The translations under genes were made by a program, and so were the position numbers. Below, in pieces: positions 1 through 9,496 of a stretch of DNA of 64,000 bases (position 1 is its first letter; each line of letters starts with the position of its first letter). Under the pieces are notes generated by a model that was not told the DNA's origin, ran no database searches, and saw nothing but the letters and a program-made list of their open reading frames with translations. The stretch is from CBDHFN01 sp965262605 (lineage in GTDB: Bacteria > Pseudomonadota > Alphaproteobacteria > JASGCL01): assembly GCA_965262605.1 (NCBI GenBank), contig CBDHFN010000002.1:372001-436000 (forward strand), read 5' to 3'.

Positions 1-372
1 CAAGTCGCCTATGATGAGGTATTTTGCGATGAAAAAAATCATTACAGCACCCTTACCAACATGCTTAAAGAAGACATAAATTCACGGGTTTTACACAGCG
101 CACAATATAATATGCAAATGGGTATTGTTAGTTATCGCCATAATACCAACAACGAAGAATATTATTATCATGCAAACGCCAAGCAAATAATTTCCATAAA
201 CGACCAAGTAAACATTAAATCGCACCAACCAATTATTGAAATTATTCATGAAAAACCACCCCAGCCCTTAATGCCAATTGCATTAACGAAGCCAAGCCTT
301 TACCAACGAATTAAATCAAAAATTCCCAACCATATTAAAAAAAAGATAAAATTAATGATGAGGTTAACATGA
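1..372 (+). CDS. 3' end of an unidentified protein with a basic C-terminal tail (partial)
   Basis: The reading frame is open from the first base, so the gene begins upstream of the window and only its last 123 codons are seen. I do not recognise the family. The visible part is polar, and its last 25 residues form a lysine-rich, proline-interrupted tail (SLYQRIKSKIPNHIKKKIK). The two glycosyltransferases at 1498-3150 and 3155-5728 end in comparable tails. Its stop overlaps the next start (ATGA), which indicates translational coupling in one operon. By context it is probably a glycan-assembly protein, but that is inference only. Confidence 0.6.
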   Translation, partial: QVAYDEVFCDEKNHYSTLTNMLKEDINSRVLHSAQYNMQMGIVSYRHNTNNEEYYYHANAKQIISINDQVNIKSHQPIIEIIHEKPPQPLMPIALTKPSLYQRIKSKIPNHIKKKIKLMMRLT

Positions 373-1511
373 ACAGAATTTTCGCGATACACAGCCCCAA
401 AGCACCAATCCACCACCATAATATTACTCATATAGCCCAAGCCATGCGCATAGGCAATTTTAAGTTTTTTCAAAATGAAACAAATGAGTTTATAATGGGC
501 GCAAATGCCAATAATTTGCTTGATTTGGGGGATTATATTATCGCCCATGATGGCGTTTATCAAGATATATCGGCGTTATTTGCACAACATGGTTTAAATT
601 TCATGTCTGCTATTCAAGGCAAGTTTAGCGTGATTATTTACCATAAACCCAGTTCCGAATTTATGTTATGCCGTGATTCGCATGGTTTATCCCCATTATA
701 TATTGGGCAAGCAAGATATGACACCACCATTATTGCGTCCGAACTTAAAGCCATCACCAGCCATTATTTATGGCGCACGCATTGCGATTATGAAAATTTA
801 TTGGCAAATATTAAACTTGATAAAGAAAACTACCCGCTGGATTTTTTTCACAAAATCAACGAAATTACCATTGCTTCATTACAAATTTATAATAAATCTG
901 GCACGCAATATCTACGAAAACCCATTCAAATTAAAGATTCGTTGCAATCCCCCCCCCAAGATTCAGTAAAATTATCGCAAATTCTGCTTGCGCCCGCGCA
1001 AGATTTCATGAAAATTTGGCATTTGGGCGAATTATGCACATTTATAGTTGAGGAACCGATTCGCCATATTTTAATATGGGATTTTTTCTTGAAAATAAAA
1101 AATATAAACCACGAACGGATTTTATATGATATTGACTTTGATGATAATATTCTGATGCGTCAATTGGAAAAAATTACCGCGTTTCATGGTAAAAATTTAA
1201 TAATTACCAATGAAAATTTGCCATTCAATCATGATAAATATGCCGATATGATTAAGCATGAACAACAAAAAATTCAAGATTGGCTTGAATTAATGACTAA
1301 ACAAATTTCAAAAGAACAATTGCCCGATTATCATTTAAAGCAAATTCCCCAATTATTGGATAAATGGCAATATAATGATGCAAATTCGCAAAATAAATAT
1401 GCTTTTTTTGCCCATTTTTTATTATTGCTGAAAAATAATTCTTTTAGTCCCGTCAGTTTTAATTATGATTTTATCAAATTTTACCAAGAGGTTAATAATG
1501 AGCAACGATAA
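369..1511 (+). CDS. Asparagine-synthetase-like class II amidotransferase domain protein, catalytic Cys missing
   Basis: The first 150 or so residues follow the N-terminal glutaminase fold of asparagine synthetases: HDGVYQDISALF matches the usual NGEIYNY region, then IQGKFSVIIY, CRDSHGLSPLYIG (family RDRxGxKPLYY) and ASELKAI (family SEIKAL). True class II amidotransferases need Cys at position 2. Here the protein starts Met-Asn-Arg, so glutamine hydrolysis is unlikely. The remaining 230 residues lack a recognisable ATP-pyrophosphatase PP-loop. GAGG precedes the start, which overlaps the previous gene. A run of nine C at 949-957 lies inside the frame. Such proteins occur in surface-polysaccharide clusters; the role here may be structural or regulatory. 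Confidence 0.65.
   Translation: MNRIFAIHSPKAPIHHHNITHIAQAMRIGNFKFFQNETNEFIMGANANNLLDLGDYIIAHDGVYQDISALFAQHGLNFMSAIQGKFSVIIYHKPSSEFMLCRDSHGLSPLYIGQARYDTTIIASELKAITSHYLWRTHCDYENLLANIKLDKENYPLDFFHKINEITIASLQIYNKSGTQYLRKPIQIKDSLQSPPQDSVKLSQILLAPAQDFMKIWHLGELCTFIVEEPIRHILIWDFFLKIKNINHERILYDIDFDDNILMRQLEKITAFHGKNLIITNENLPFNHDKYADMIKHEQQKIQDWLELMTKQISKEQLPDYHLKQIPQLLDKWQYNDANSQNKYAFFAHFLLLLKNNSFSPVSFNYDFIKFYQEVNNEQR
949..957. repeat. C9 homopolymer tract inside the asparagine-synthetase-like gene
   Basis: Nine consecutive C residues lie in an AT-rich coding region, in frame as ...QSPPQD. Loss or gain of one base would truncate the protein, so this is a possible slippage switch. Confidence 0.8.
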
Positions 1512-3150
1512 TAAATTATTTAAAATTAAAAATAATGATTATGATTATGGTGATGTTTTTACCCATATAATTTCGGCTTTGGCAATGGCAAGCAATGATG
1601 AATTGCAAACATTTATTAATAACCAACCGACCAATAAACAACAATTTATCCGCCAATATTTTGACGCGATTCGTGGTTTTGCGCCGATAACACCAACAAA
1701 CCCAAATTCCCAAAGAACCCAAGAGCTTTTAGCAATTCGTGCCAAGAAAATTTATGAACCATGCCCATTATTGGGAATGCCCTTAACGCAAATCAGCCAA
1801 GAACAATGCAATAAAATTGAAAATTTATTAAACACCCATCATGAAAATCATAAAAATACTTTAATAATTCCCCCCAAATATAGCAATAAATATACAATAA
1901 ATTTGCCATCAGAAAAAATTAAAATTTTATGGTATCACCCTTATTATGATGAAAATGCGTCGGGTATGGTTCGGTATTATTTGGATTACAAAAGCAAAAA
2001 TAACAGCAATATTGCAGGGTTTGAAATTTACCCCCATTTAATTAAACGCAATTGTTTTCGTCCAAATTTATTTGCAACCCCCAGTGAAATTGCCCAAGAA
2101 ATTGAAATTTTTGATAAAAAATGCACGGAAATTAAACCAGATATAGTAACCGTATGTTATGGTCCAGCCGATAATATAGAGGGTTATTTCGGCGCAAATA
2201 TATTTCGTAAATTAAAAGAAAAACACGGATTTATGTTCATGCGCCAAATGGATGATTTTTATACACCATCAGCACCAATTCCGCAAGAATGGGTTGATGT
2301 AATTGATAAAATAGTCGTAAATCACGATGTTCACCCGCAATTATCACAATTTATCGCGAATAATCAATTAATCTTTACCCCCAACTTGATTTTAGATGAT
2401 AATATGCCCATAAATACGAATAAAAAATATGATTTTGGTTTTTCGGGTTTGATTTATGGCAACCGCACTGAATTTCTTTCTGAAATTCCTAAATTTATTA
2501 CCAATAATAATATAAATCTTCATAATAACACAGGAATTAAATATAATTATTACGAAGAATTTATTGATTTTATGGGGTCATGCGCCATGATGTTTAATAC
2601 GGGTTTGCGTAATATAACATTTAACAATCACGAATTATACTATATAATGAATACGCGCATTGTTGAAGCCATTAAAAATAAAACCTTAATATTTGACGAA
2701 GGTCATAAATCAAGCGCAAGTGATTTTTTTATTCCCTATATTCATTATATCCCCGTTGAATCCCGTGCAGAATTAGCGATTTTTGCGCAATTTTTTGTAA
2801 AATACCCAAAATGGCGTGAAAAAATTTCTGAACAAGCCTTTAAATTTTATCGTGATAATTATTCGGAACAACATATTTGGTCGGAAATATACAAACATTA
2901 TTGCCAATGGCGACAAAACTCCCATCAACCCAAAAAATTATATTTTAATAATATTCAAGAATCAGCCCAAGCCGATAATAAAATATGGCAAGAACCCATA
3001 AAATATAAAAAAAATATTCACGGGATAATTGATTATTATCAAGCAAAAAAACATATAAACGGCACCAAAGCCCATATTATTTACAGGTTTTTTATCGCGC
3101 CCATACCAAAATCTTTCAAGAAATTAATAAAAATTATTTTGGGGAAATAA
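1498..3150 (+). CDS. Putative GT-B type glycosyltransferase
   Basis: This 550-residue protein has features of a GT-B glycosyltransferase. From about residue 145 a Rossmann-like segment (IKILWYHPYYDENASG) begins. A second half follows with YDFGFSGLIYGNRTEFL near residue 310, and INTxxFNNHELYYIMNTRIVEA-type acceptor/donor-domain sequence later. The C-terminus is a lysine-rich tail (PKSFKKLIKIILGK) that could hold it at the membrane. I chose ATG 1498 because AGAGG lies seven bases upstream; it overlaps the end of the preceding gene by 14 bases. The donor and acceptor cannot be told. A 48-bp piece of its 5' end is repeated at 9061-9108. Confidence 0.6.
   Translation: MSNDNKLFKIKNNDYDYGDVFTHIISALAMASNDELQTFINNQPTNKQQFIRQYFDAIRGFAPITPTNPNSQRTQELLAIRAKKIYEPCPLLGMPLTQISQEQCNKIENLLNTHHENHKNTLIIPPKYSNKYTINLPSEKIKILWYHPYYDENASGMVRYYLDYKSKNNSNIAGFEIYPHLIKRNCFRPNLFATPSEIAQEIEIFDKKCTEIKPDIVTVCYGPADNIEGYFGANIFRKLKEKHGFMFMRQMDDFYTPSAPIPQEWVDVIDKIVVNHDVHPQLSQFIANNQLIFTPNLILDDNMPINTNKKYDFGFSGLIYGNRTEFLSEIPKFITNNNINLHNNTGIKYNYYEEFIDFMGSCAMMFNTGLRNITFNNHELYYIMNTRIVEAIKNKTLIFDEGHKSSASDFFIPYIHYIPVESRAELAIFAQFFVKYPKWREKISEQAFKFYRDNYSEQHIWSEIYKHYCQWRQNSHQPKKLYFNNIQESAQADNKIWQEPIKYKKNIHGIIDYYQAKKHINGTKAHIIYRFFIAPIPKSFKKLIKIILGK
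1541..1588 (+). repeat. 48-bp direct repeat, copy 1 (5' end of glycosyltransferase gene)
   Basis: This stretch, starting ATGATTATGGTGATG and ending GGCAATGG, is identical to 9061-9108. It encodes DYGDVFTHIISALAM in the intact glycosyltransferase. Confidence 0.9.
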
Positions 3151-3154
3151 TCTT

Positions 3155-5728
3155 ATGACAAAAAATTATTTTCATTATGATGCAGTGGTAATGCTGACAA
3201 GTTCAATTTGGGGGCATGATTTTGGCAACCGATTTCATTTTGCGCGCGAATTTGCCAAGGATAAATTAGTCTTATTCGTGCAAGATACGGGAATCAATGG
3301 CGAAATTCAAGTTAATAATTGCGAAGTGCCGAATCTGAAAATCATTCATTTACCGATTGACAACCCTGATTACCCGCAATTATTGCAAAATTTATTGCGT
3401 GAATGGCAAATTAAACAACCAATTTTTTGGGCGTATTTGACAAATTACAGCACAAAAATTTTAAATCACTTTTCAAACCATTTAAAAATTTACCACGGCA
3501 CTGAACTTTATTTAATGAATGCAGGTCTTGGAAATTTTACCGATGACGCTATAAAATATTCCACGCGATTACTCAACCAATATGCGAAATTATGCCATGC
3601 AAGTGTTGCTTGCGTGCCAAAAATCGCCGATGATTTTCGCGAAATTTGCGGTTTTAATGGCAAATCATTAAGCCAAATTAACGGCGTTGACGCGCAATTT
3701 TATGGTGATTTAATCAAGAACAAAGCAAATATCCCCAATCCATATCAACAAAATTCCCAAAATATTATATATCATGGTGGCATAAATGACAGGTTAAATT
3801 GCGATTTAATTAAATTTTTAATAAAATCAAACCCCGCAATAAATTTTCATTTTATTGGTCCCATTATTTTTACCCAAAATAACAACCAAATTTTATGGCA
3901 AGAAATCAGTAAATATCCCAATTTTATTCATCACGCCAATTTAAGCCGTCATGAAATTGCCCATTTTTTAATTTTTGCCGATGCCGGTTTTATGCCTTAT
4001 TGCGATGTGCCATTTACGCGTGAAATGTCCCCGATTAAAGCATTTGAATTTATTGCTTGTGGCTTGCCGGTGTTAACCACTCCCATTAAAATTTATGATG
4101 GTATTACAGATTGTTTTTATATTGCGCAAAATCCCGCGGAATTTCAAACGCAATTAACGAAAATTATGACGCAAAATAAACAAGATTTTTGGTCGCACCG
4201 ATGGCAAGTCGCCCAGCAATATTCTTGGCATAATATAGTTAACCAAGCCAAAGATTTTATTACCCAAGTTGGCAATGAATTAATGGCAAAACCCAAGCGC
4301 GCTAATATCGGTGTTTTAATAACCTATGGATGTTGGCATCATCAAGCGGCTCGGCAATTTCTTGAAGCATTTGAATCGTTAAACCATAAAATTTATTTTA
4401 TCCATTGCGTGCATCATGATGATATGGTGCAAGCTGATTTAAATATTTATGATGCGCTGATTGTTTTTTATGCCGTGCGCATGACGCATTATGATTATAT
4501 CACCCCCCATTATCATCGGCAATTATTGCAATTTAATGGACCAAAAATATTATTTATTCAAGACGAATATGATGTAATTCAACAAACCCGCGCGAATATT
4601 TGGCAATATGGTTTTGATTATATTTATAATGCCACGCCGAATCATCAAATTGCCGAATATTTTTATGGTAATGATATTTTCCCCCATATAAAAATCCATG
4701 TTGGTTTGACGGGATATATGCCCCCCCAAGAAATTGAACAATTTGCCAAACCCTTAAAATCACGGACACTTGATATATTTTATCGCGGGCGTGAATTATT
4801 TTATTTTTACGGTAATATAGCGCGGGAAAAATTTACCATCGCCGATGATTTTAAAATCGCAATTGCCAAAAAATACCCTGATTTAAAATACGACATCGCA
4901 AATACTGAAGAACACCGAATTTATAACGATGATTATTACCAATTTTTAAGCAATGCCCGTGCCATGTTGGCAACCGAATCGGGGGGCAGTATCAGCGATT
5001 TTGATGGCACATTAATTGTTAAATATCATTTATTACGATATTTATACCCAAAATTAACCCATGATAAATGGAATGAAATTTTGGGTTATTTTCATGAATT
5101 GCCCGAAAATATGCAAAATAAGGGGATTTCACCCAAATTTTTTGAAGCCATTCGCCTTAGAGTTGCCATTATCGCATTTAGGGGTGATTATTCGGGCATA
5201 TTGCAAGCCGACAAGCATTATATTGTTTTGGAACGCGATATGAGCAATATCGCCGATGTAATAAAAAAAATCCAAGATGACGATTATATTACGCAATTAA
5301 CGCAACGGGCATATCAAGACATTGTCTTGTCGGATAAATATAGCTTTGCATTTCTTATGCGCCAGCTTAATGATGATATAAACCAAAGCCTGTTTACCGC
5401 GCCGAAATTTACGATTTACAATACCGCGGTTGCCGCCAAGAATAATTTGAACAACGAAATCAACATAACAAAATTTAAACAAGCCATTACCCAGCCTGAA
5501 ATTAATGAAAATATTATTTTTTCACCGATAAATAATACTATAATTTACCCTAATGAAATATTAATGGTGAATATTTTTTCGGCACAATCATTATTAAATT
5601 ATTATTTAAAGAAAAAATATATACCAAATACAAATGCAAATTGGGTGTATAAAAACATCATTCAACCCACCCCGAAACCCGTGAAAAAAGCCATTAAAAA
5701 ATTTATTCGCTTAATTATTGACAGATGA
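3155..5728 (+). CDS. Two-domain glycosyltransferase (857 aa)
   Basis: Two glycosyltransferase-like halves are fused. The first (about residues 1-385) ends with a GT-B donor-site signature, MSPIKAFEFIACGLPVLTTP, typical of GT4-like enzymes. The second (about 390-780) starts with a new Rossmann-like segment (RANIGVLITYGCWHHQAARQ) and contains QDEYD and TESGGSISDFDGT, the latter resembling the carboxylate and nucleotide-sugar loop of CgeB-like glycosyltransferases. Fusion suggests two consecutive sugar additions. The C-terminus is the same kind of basic tail as in the neighbouring genes (PKPVKKAIKKFIRLIIDR). It starts four bases after the previous stop and so belongs to the same operon. Confidence 0.6.
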   Translation: MTKNYFHYDAVVMLTSSIWGHDFGNRFHFAREFAKDKLVLFVQDTGINGEIQVNNCEVPNLKIIHLPIDNPDYPQLLQNLLREWQIKQPIFWAYLTNYSTKILNHFSNHLKIYHGTELYLMNAGLGNFTDDAIKYSTRLLNQYAKLCHASVACVPKIADDFREICGFNGKSLSQINGVDAQFYGDLIKNKANIPNPYQQNSQNIIYHGGINDRLNCDLIKFLIKSNPAINFHFIGPIIFTQNNNQILWQEISKYPNFIHHANLSRHEIAHFLIFADAGFMPYCDVPFTREMSPIKAFEFIACGLPVLTTPIKIYDGITDCFYIAQNPAEFQTQLTKIMTQNKQDFWSHRWQVAQQYSWHNIVNQAKDFITQVGNELMAKPKRANIGVLITYGCWHHQAARQFLEAFESLNHKIYFIHCVHHDDMVQADLNIYDALIVFYAVRMTHYDYITPHYHRQLLQFNGPKILFIQDEYDVIQQTRANIWQYGFDYIYNATPNHQIAEYFYGNDIFPHIKIHVGLTGYMPPQEIEQFAKPLKSRTLDIFYRGRELFYFYGNIAREKFTIADDFKIAIAKKYPDLKYDIANTEEHRIYNDDYYQFLSNARAMLATESGGSISDFDGTLIVKYHLLRYLYPKLTHDKWNEILGYFHELPENMQNKGISPKFFEAIRLRVAIIAFRGDYSGILQADKHYIVLERDMSNIADVIKKIQDDDYITQLTQRAYQDIVLSDKYSFAFLMRQLNDDINQSLFTAPKFTIYNTAVAAKNNLNNEINITKFKQAITQPEINENIIFSPINNTIIYPNEILMVNIFSAQSLLNYYLKKKYIPNTNANWVYKNIIQPTPKPVKKAIKKFIRLIIDR

Positions 5729-5782
5729 ATATGACAATGATATTTTTTTGGTTATTATTCTTACAATATATGGAAGGAAATT

Positions 5783-5929
5783 ATGGGCAATCAATTTGAT
5801 AAAATTAAAAATTTAAAATTGGGTATCGGCGTGCAAATTCACCCATCAGTTGAATTTGGCAATTTAGATTATTGCGAAATTGGTGACCATAGCTTAATTG
5901 GCGCAAATGTAAGATTTTATAGCAGGTGA
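5783..5929 (+). pseudogene. N-terminal fragment of a left-handed beta-helix (hexapeptide) acyltransferase
   Basis: After a GGAAGG ribosome-binding site, ATG 5783 opens a 48-codon frame: MGNQFDKIKNLKLGIGVQIH..., then IHPSVEFGNLDYCEIGDHSLIGANV. The I-x-P-S-V/E-I-G-D/L-I-G-A-N repeats are hexapeptide repeats of sugar acetyltransferases such as the WbbJ/NeuD class. Intact members have about 180-220 residues. Here the frame stops at TGA 5927 immediately after three coils, so no active site can form. It is best read as a truncated remnant of a glycan-modifying gene. Confidence 0.7.
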
Positions 5930-5964
5930 CTTTATTTTTTGCCGTAATAAAGCAAATAAAATAT

Positions 5965-5992
5965 TTGACAAATCATAATTTTAGTATATTAT
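5965..5992 (+). promoter_or_regulatory. Sigma-70 type promoter upstream of the decayed deacetylase-like gene
   Basis: TTGACA (5965-5970) and TATTAT (5987-5992) are separated by 16 bases, about 65 bases before the ATG at 6056. Confidence 0.55.
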
Positions 5993-6055
5993 GCGGGTAT
6001 GATTTGCAAAATATCCTATCCAAATTGTAAATATGTGTTCTCATAAATAGAAAGA

Positions 6056-8196
6056 ATGCCAGCGATGTCAAATAATTTTTTTAAAATTTTTAACCAAATG
6101 AGGATAGCTAGTGATTTAATGCCTTTTGTTGAGCAATTAAAGAAATATAGGCAAAAAAAAAAATATTTTAAATTTATTGCATTTCTTCTTTTGTTATTAT
6201 GCGCCCAACCAGATATTATACAAAAAAAAATCAAATTTTTTTTGTCAAAATTGCGCTTTTTTGAAAATACTAAAAACCATTCACAAATTAATAGTCAGCA
6301 AATTGATGACACCTCAAAATTTATATCAGATTTAGGCAAAATTTATTTAACGCATTTTAATTCAATTAAAAACACTTTAATACATAATTTATTTTTTGGG
6401 AAATATTTTAATATTGCCGTTAACGATTCAAATTCTATCGTTTTTCTCACAAAAAACAGTTCGGAGTTATGTAATTTATATTTTTGCATTGAAAATCAAA
6501 ATGGATTATTTTATAATAAAATTAAATATATTAAAACTGAAATTAGTGGAGATTATTTTACCATGTATTGCATTGCAGAACAAGGTAATTTAATGCTTGA
6601 GTTAAAGATAACAGGTGTTGCATCAAATAGTGCTTTACAATTTAATTATAAAATTTCTAAAATTTCCGTTGATGATATTTAAAATTTCACCGAGTTAGTA
6701 TTATTATAAACCCAGTTGCGAAATTACATCACTGATTAATTTTGAAGGAAAAATTATTAATAAAAACTTTGAAGATTTTTATTATATTGGTAAAAATAAT
6801 TTTAAATTTGGTAATAATTCCGATTGCATTAGTTTAAATCACAAACATTCATTATCGTCAATACAATATAATCATAAAAAAAATATTGCGATTTTAAATT
6901 TATTTTATTATATGGATAATATACAATTAGTTAATGATAAAAATGGTTCTGGATTTCAGGATATTTCATTTTTACAATTAAATCAGCAAACTCGTTTTTG
7001 TGGTGATTTTGAATTAAAAATTGGCATTGGAACACCCGAATATTCAGTATTAAAACAGCCGTTCGGACATACAACTTGTTATGTTATTACAGAGCATTGC
7101 TGTTGGACGGATTTTAACTTAGCGAAAGCTGTTTATTTTGGCAATAGTGATAAAAATACTCAAAAAGGACTTATTCATAATAATATCAAAACGACCATAA
7201 GCGTATTTTTATCCAACCCAGATGATTTAAACAATGAACCGCAAACTATTTTTGATTCAAGCAAACAATTTGCATTATTTAACAACCCGCAAGCAATTGA
7301 ATTTATTCAAAAATTAATTGCCAATGGTTACGAAATTGCAATTCATGGATTTGAAAATTACGGGATAAATAATAAATCATCTTCGCTTGAGCAAATTAGT
7401 AAATTATTATCATTAGCTCATAAGTATAATATTAGATTCAGTGCATTAATTGACCATCTTGCTTATCCAGTAATTGATAATAATGCAACCCGCGAAAAAA
7501 GAGGGATTATTGAAAATGCTATTTCTGGTGACGCCCGAAACAATGGATTATATGAATTTTATCTAGATAATAATATAAATATTTTCTGGAATTGCGCAAA
7601 TGATATATTGTCCATAATTATAATATTAATTTCACAAATTCAAGTAAAGTAAAACCTATATTATCTAGAATTATAAATCCTAATTTTAAATAAAAATAGT
7701 GTGTTTTATGATGAAGGCCTAATGTTTAACACCTATTATACAAATACATTTAATCATTTAACTGCAATTAATTTATTAAATGAAAGAAAATTTAATTGGG
7801 AAACATTGATAGGACATGAATACCTATCATATTGTGGGAGTAATTTATATGTTTGCAAAACCCATCAAATGAACATTTGGAAATAACTGAAGAATTTAAT
7901 AATTTCTTAATTAATTTAAATAAATTAATAGAAAATGGTATTTTATGGAATCCCACCTTATCGGATTATATTAAATATCAACAGCAATTAAATAATGTTA
8001 AAATTATTGAATCTGAATCACAAATAACATTATCGCATAATAATAAAAACAATCTTGATGGATTAACCATAGCATTAAATTATACTAAAAATATTGAAAC
8101 AATTGTAATCATAAAATTTTATACCGTGATTCCCATAAATTATTGGTTCTATATGATATTATGCCAAATTACGAAATATCAATTAAGTTTTTATAG
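6056..8196 (+). pseudogene. Frameshifted polysaccharide-deacetylase-like gene
   Basis: One coding sequence of about 710 codons can be followed through at least four frame changes: 6056-6680, then about 6700-7620, 7625-7850, 7853-8110 and on to TAG at 8194. The boundary regions continue sensibly when frames are joined; for example ISVDDI...NFTELV continues as YYYKPSCEITSLINFEGK. The middle resembles the carbohydrate deacetylase (NodB-like) fold: YEIAIHGFENYG, then FSALIDHLAYPVIDNNATREKRG, with the His typical of the metal-site motif. The 5' part (residues 1-210) is unrecognised. It has a promoter at 5965-5992. With this many breaks it is probably dead, unless the sequence contains errors. Confidence 0.6.
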
Positions 8197-8205
8197 GAGA
8201 GTAGG

Positions 8206-9023
8206 ATGTTCCCAATCAAAATTGATTTATTATTAAAAGCTTTAAGTAATTTAGGTGTAGCATCTGGCGATAATATATTACTACATACAAGCTTTAAGTC
8301 ATTATTTAAGGGTAGCGATGAAAATTATTATGATAATATTTTGCCAGAAAATTATGCAGTTTTATTTTTAAAGGAACTTAAAAATTACATTGGCAATGGT
8401 TGCATATTAATTCCAACGGAATTTGCAGGGAATTATAATTTGGAATCATTAAGTGGTAAAATATATGACCCTCTAAATGAACCATCAAATCGTGGTTTTT
8501 TAACGGAAATTGCTTTAAAAAATTACCTTTAATGCGTTCATTGCACCCAATTTATAATATTTCGGTTTATGGAAATGGTTTTGAACATGAAATAATGAAT
8601 CATCATAACATACAATTTACGATGGCAAAGGGTTCGCCTTGGCATAAATTTATGGAATCAAATGGTAAAATTATTTATTTGGGCGTTGAATTACATGCTA
8701 ATTCCATGATTCACTTACCCGAATATGAAATGGGATTAAATTATCCACGCCCTGTATTTTTTAACCTGCCGCATGAATTTAAAATTATCAATTATCAGCG
8801 CAATATCGAAAATATTATGGGGTTTGTGCATGCAATTGGTTGGAAAAGTAAAACTGTGCAACTTTTTATGCAATATATGCACGATAAAAGTCCGTTATTA
8901 AGAATTGATAATATATATAATACCACAATCACAGTTGTTGATTCAAAAAAACAAACTGAATCTTTGTATAGAGAGTTAAAAGATAATAAAAGCTGGTATG
9001 ATGCAATTGCATGGCAAGATTAA
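8206..9023 (+). pseudogene. AAC(3)-family N-acetyltransferase, frameshifted at an A6 tract
   Basis: Reading from ATG 8206 (strong AGGAGAG site) gives an AAC(3)-type start, GDNILLHTSFKSL, and GCILIPTEFAGN. The frame ends at TAA 8530. The rest continues in another frame from 8532: LMRSLHPIYNISVYGNGFE, AKGSPWHKF, GKIIYLGVELHANSMIHLPEYE. These are the typical RSxHP, GSP and GxxxxxxTxxHxxE blocks of the aminoglycoside 3-N-acetyltransferase superfamily. One extra A in the A6 run at 8517-8522 would restore a protein of about 272 residues. Members in glycan clusters acetylate amino sugars. The TAATG overlap would also allow reinitiation, so two separate chains are possible. Confidence 0.7.
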
Positions 9024-9035
9024 AAAGGATTATAA

Positions 9036-9128
9036 TTGAATGATAGCAATAATTTAAATAATGATTATGGTGATGTTTTTACCCATATAATTTCGGCTTT
9101 GGCAATGGGCAAGCGATGGCGGTATTGA
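9036..9128 (+). pseudogene. Second copy of a glycosyltransferase N-terminus (fragment)
   Basis: A TTG codon at 9036 behind AAGGA opens a 30-codon frame, LNDSNNLNNDYGDVFTHI..., whose DYGDVFTHIISALAM part is identical at DNA level to the glycosyltransferase at 1498-3150. After GGCAATGG the frame diverges and stops at TGA 9126. It is a recombination remnant joined to the SGNH fragment that follows. Confidence 0.7.
9061..9108 (+). repeat. 48-bp direct repeat, copy 2
   Basis: Identical to 1541-1588. The following bases are still similar (GCAAGCGATGG here against CAAGCAATGATG there) after a one-base insertion. Confidence 0.9.
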
Positions 9129-9490
9129 ACGCACCCCCCCCCCTCAACTTTAAGGCGAATTTAATGGAAATTATCGCACGGGCAAGGCTTAGTGCAAAAA
9201 TTGTTTTCTTGGGCACGAATCACCCGATTACGAAAATCGGGTTTTGTAATGACGCAAACTTCGCCTTGCAAGAAAATAATCTTAAATATAATGAAATTAT
9301 TCGCGAAATTGCCCAAAACAACCACGCCATCTTAATTGACCATGCGCAATATTGGCACGAAAACGGCATTGATTCGCCCAAAAAAGCCCAAGAATATTTA
9401 CTTGCCGATGGTATTCATTTAAATCTTCAAGGGCATCAGCTTTATACAAATTGCATCTTGCAGGGTAATTTTATTGATTGTTTAAAATAA
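9116..9490 (+). pseudogene. C-terminal part of an SGNH/GDSL hydrolase, with a C10 tract at its 5' edge
   Basis: The frame from 9116 encodes about 124 residues ending with ADGIHLNLQGHQLYTN, the DxxH block (block V) that holds the catalytic Asp-His of SGNH hydrolases. FKANLMEIIARARLSAKIVFLGTNHP matches the strand and helix before it. Blocks I-III (GDSI, G, GxND) are absent, so the enzyme has lost its nucleophile. The upstream sequence belongs to a different gene (glycosyltransferase fragment) in another frame. Ten C residues at 9134-9143 sit at the junction. It may once have encoded a glycan O-acetyl esterase. Confidence 0.65.
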
Positions 9491-9496
9491 TAACAA

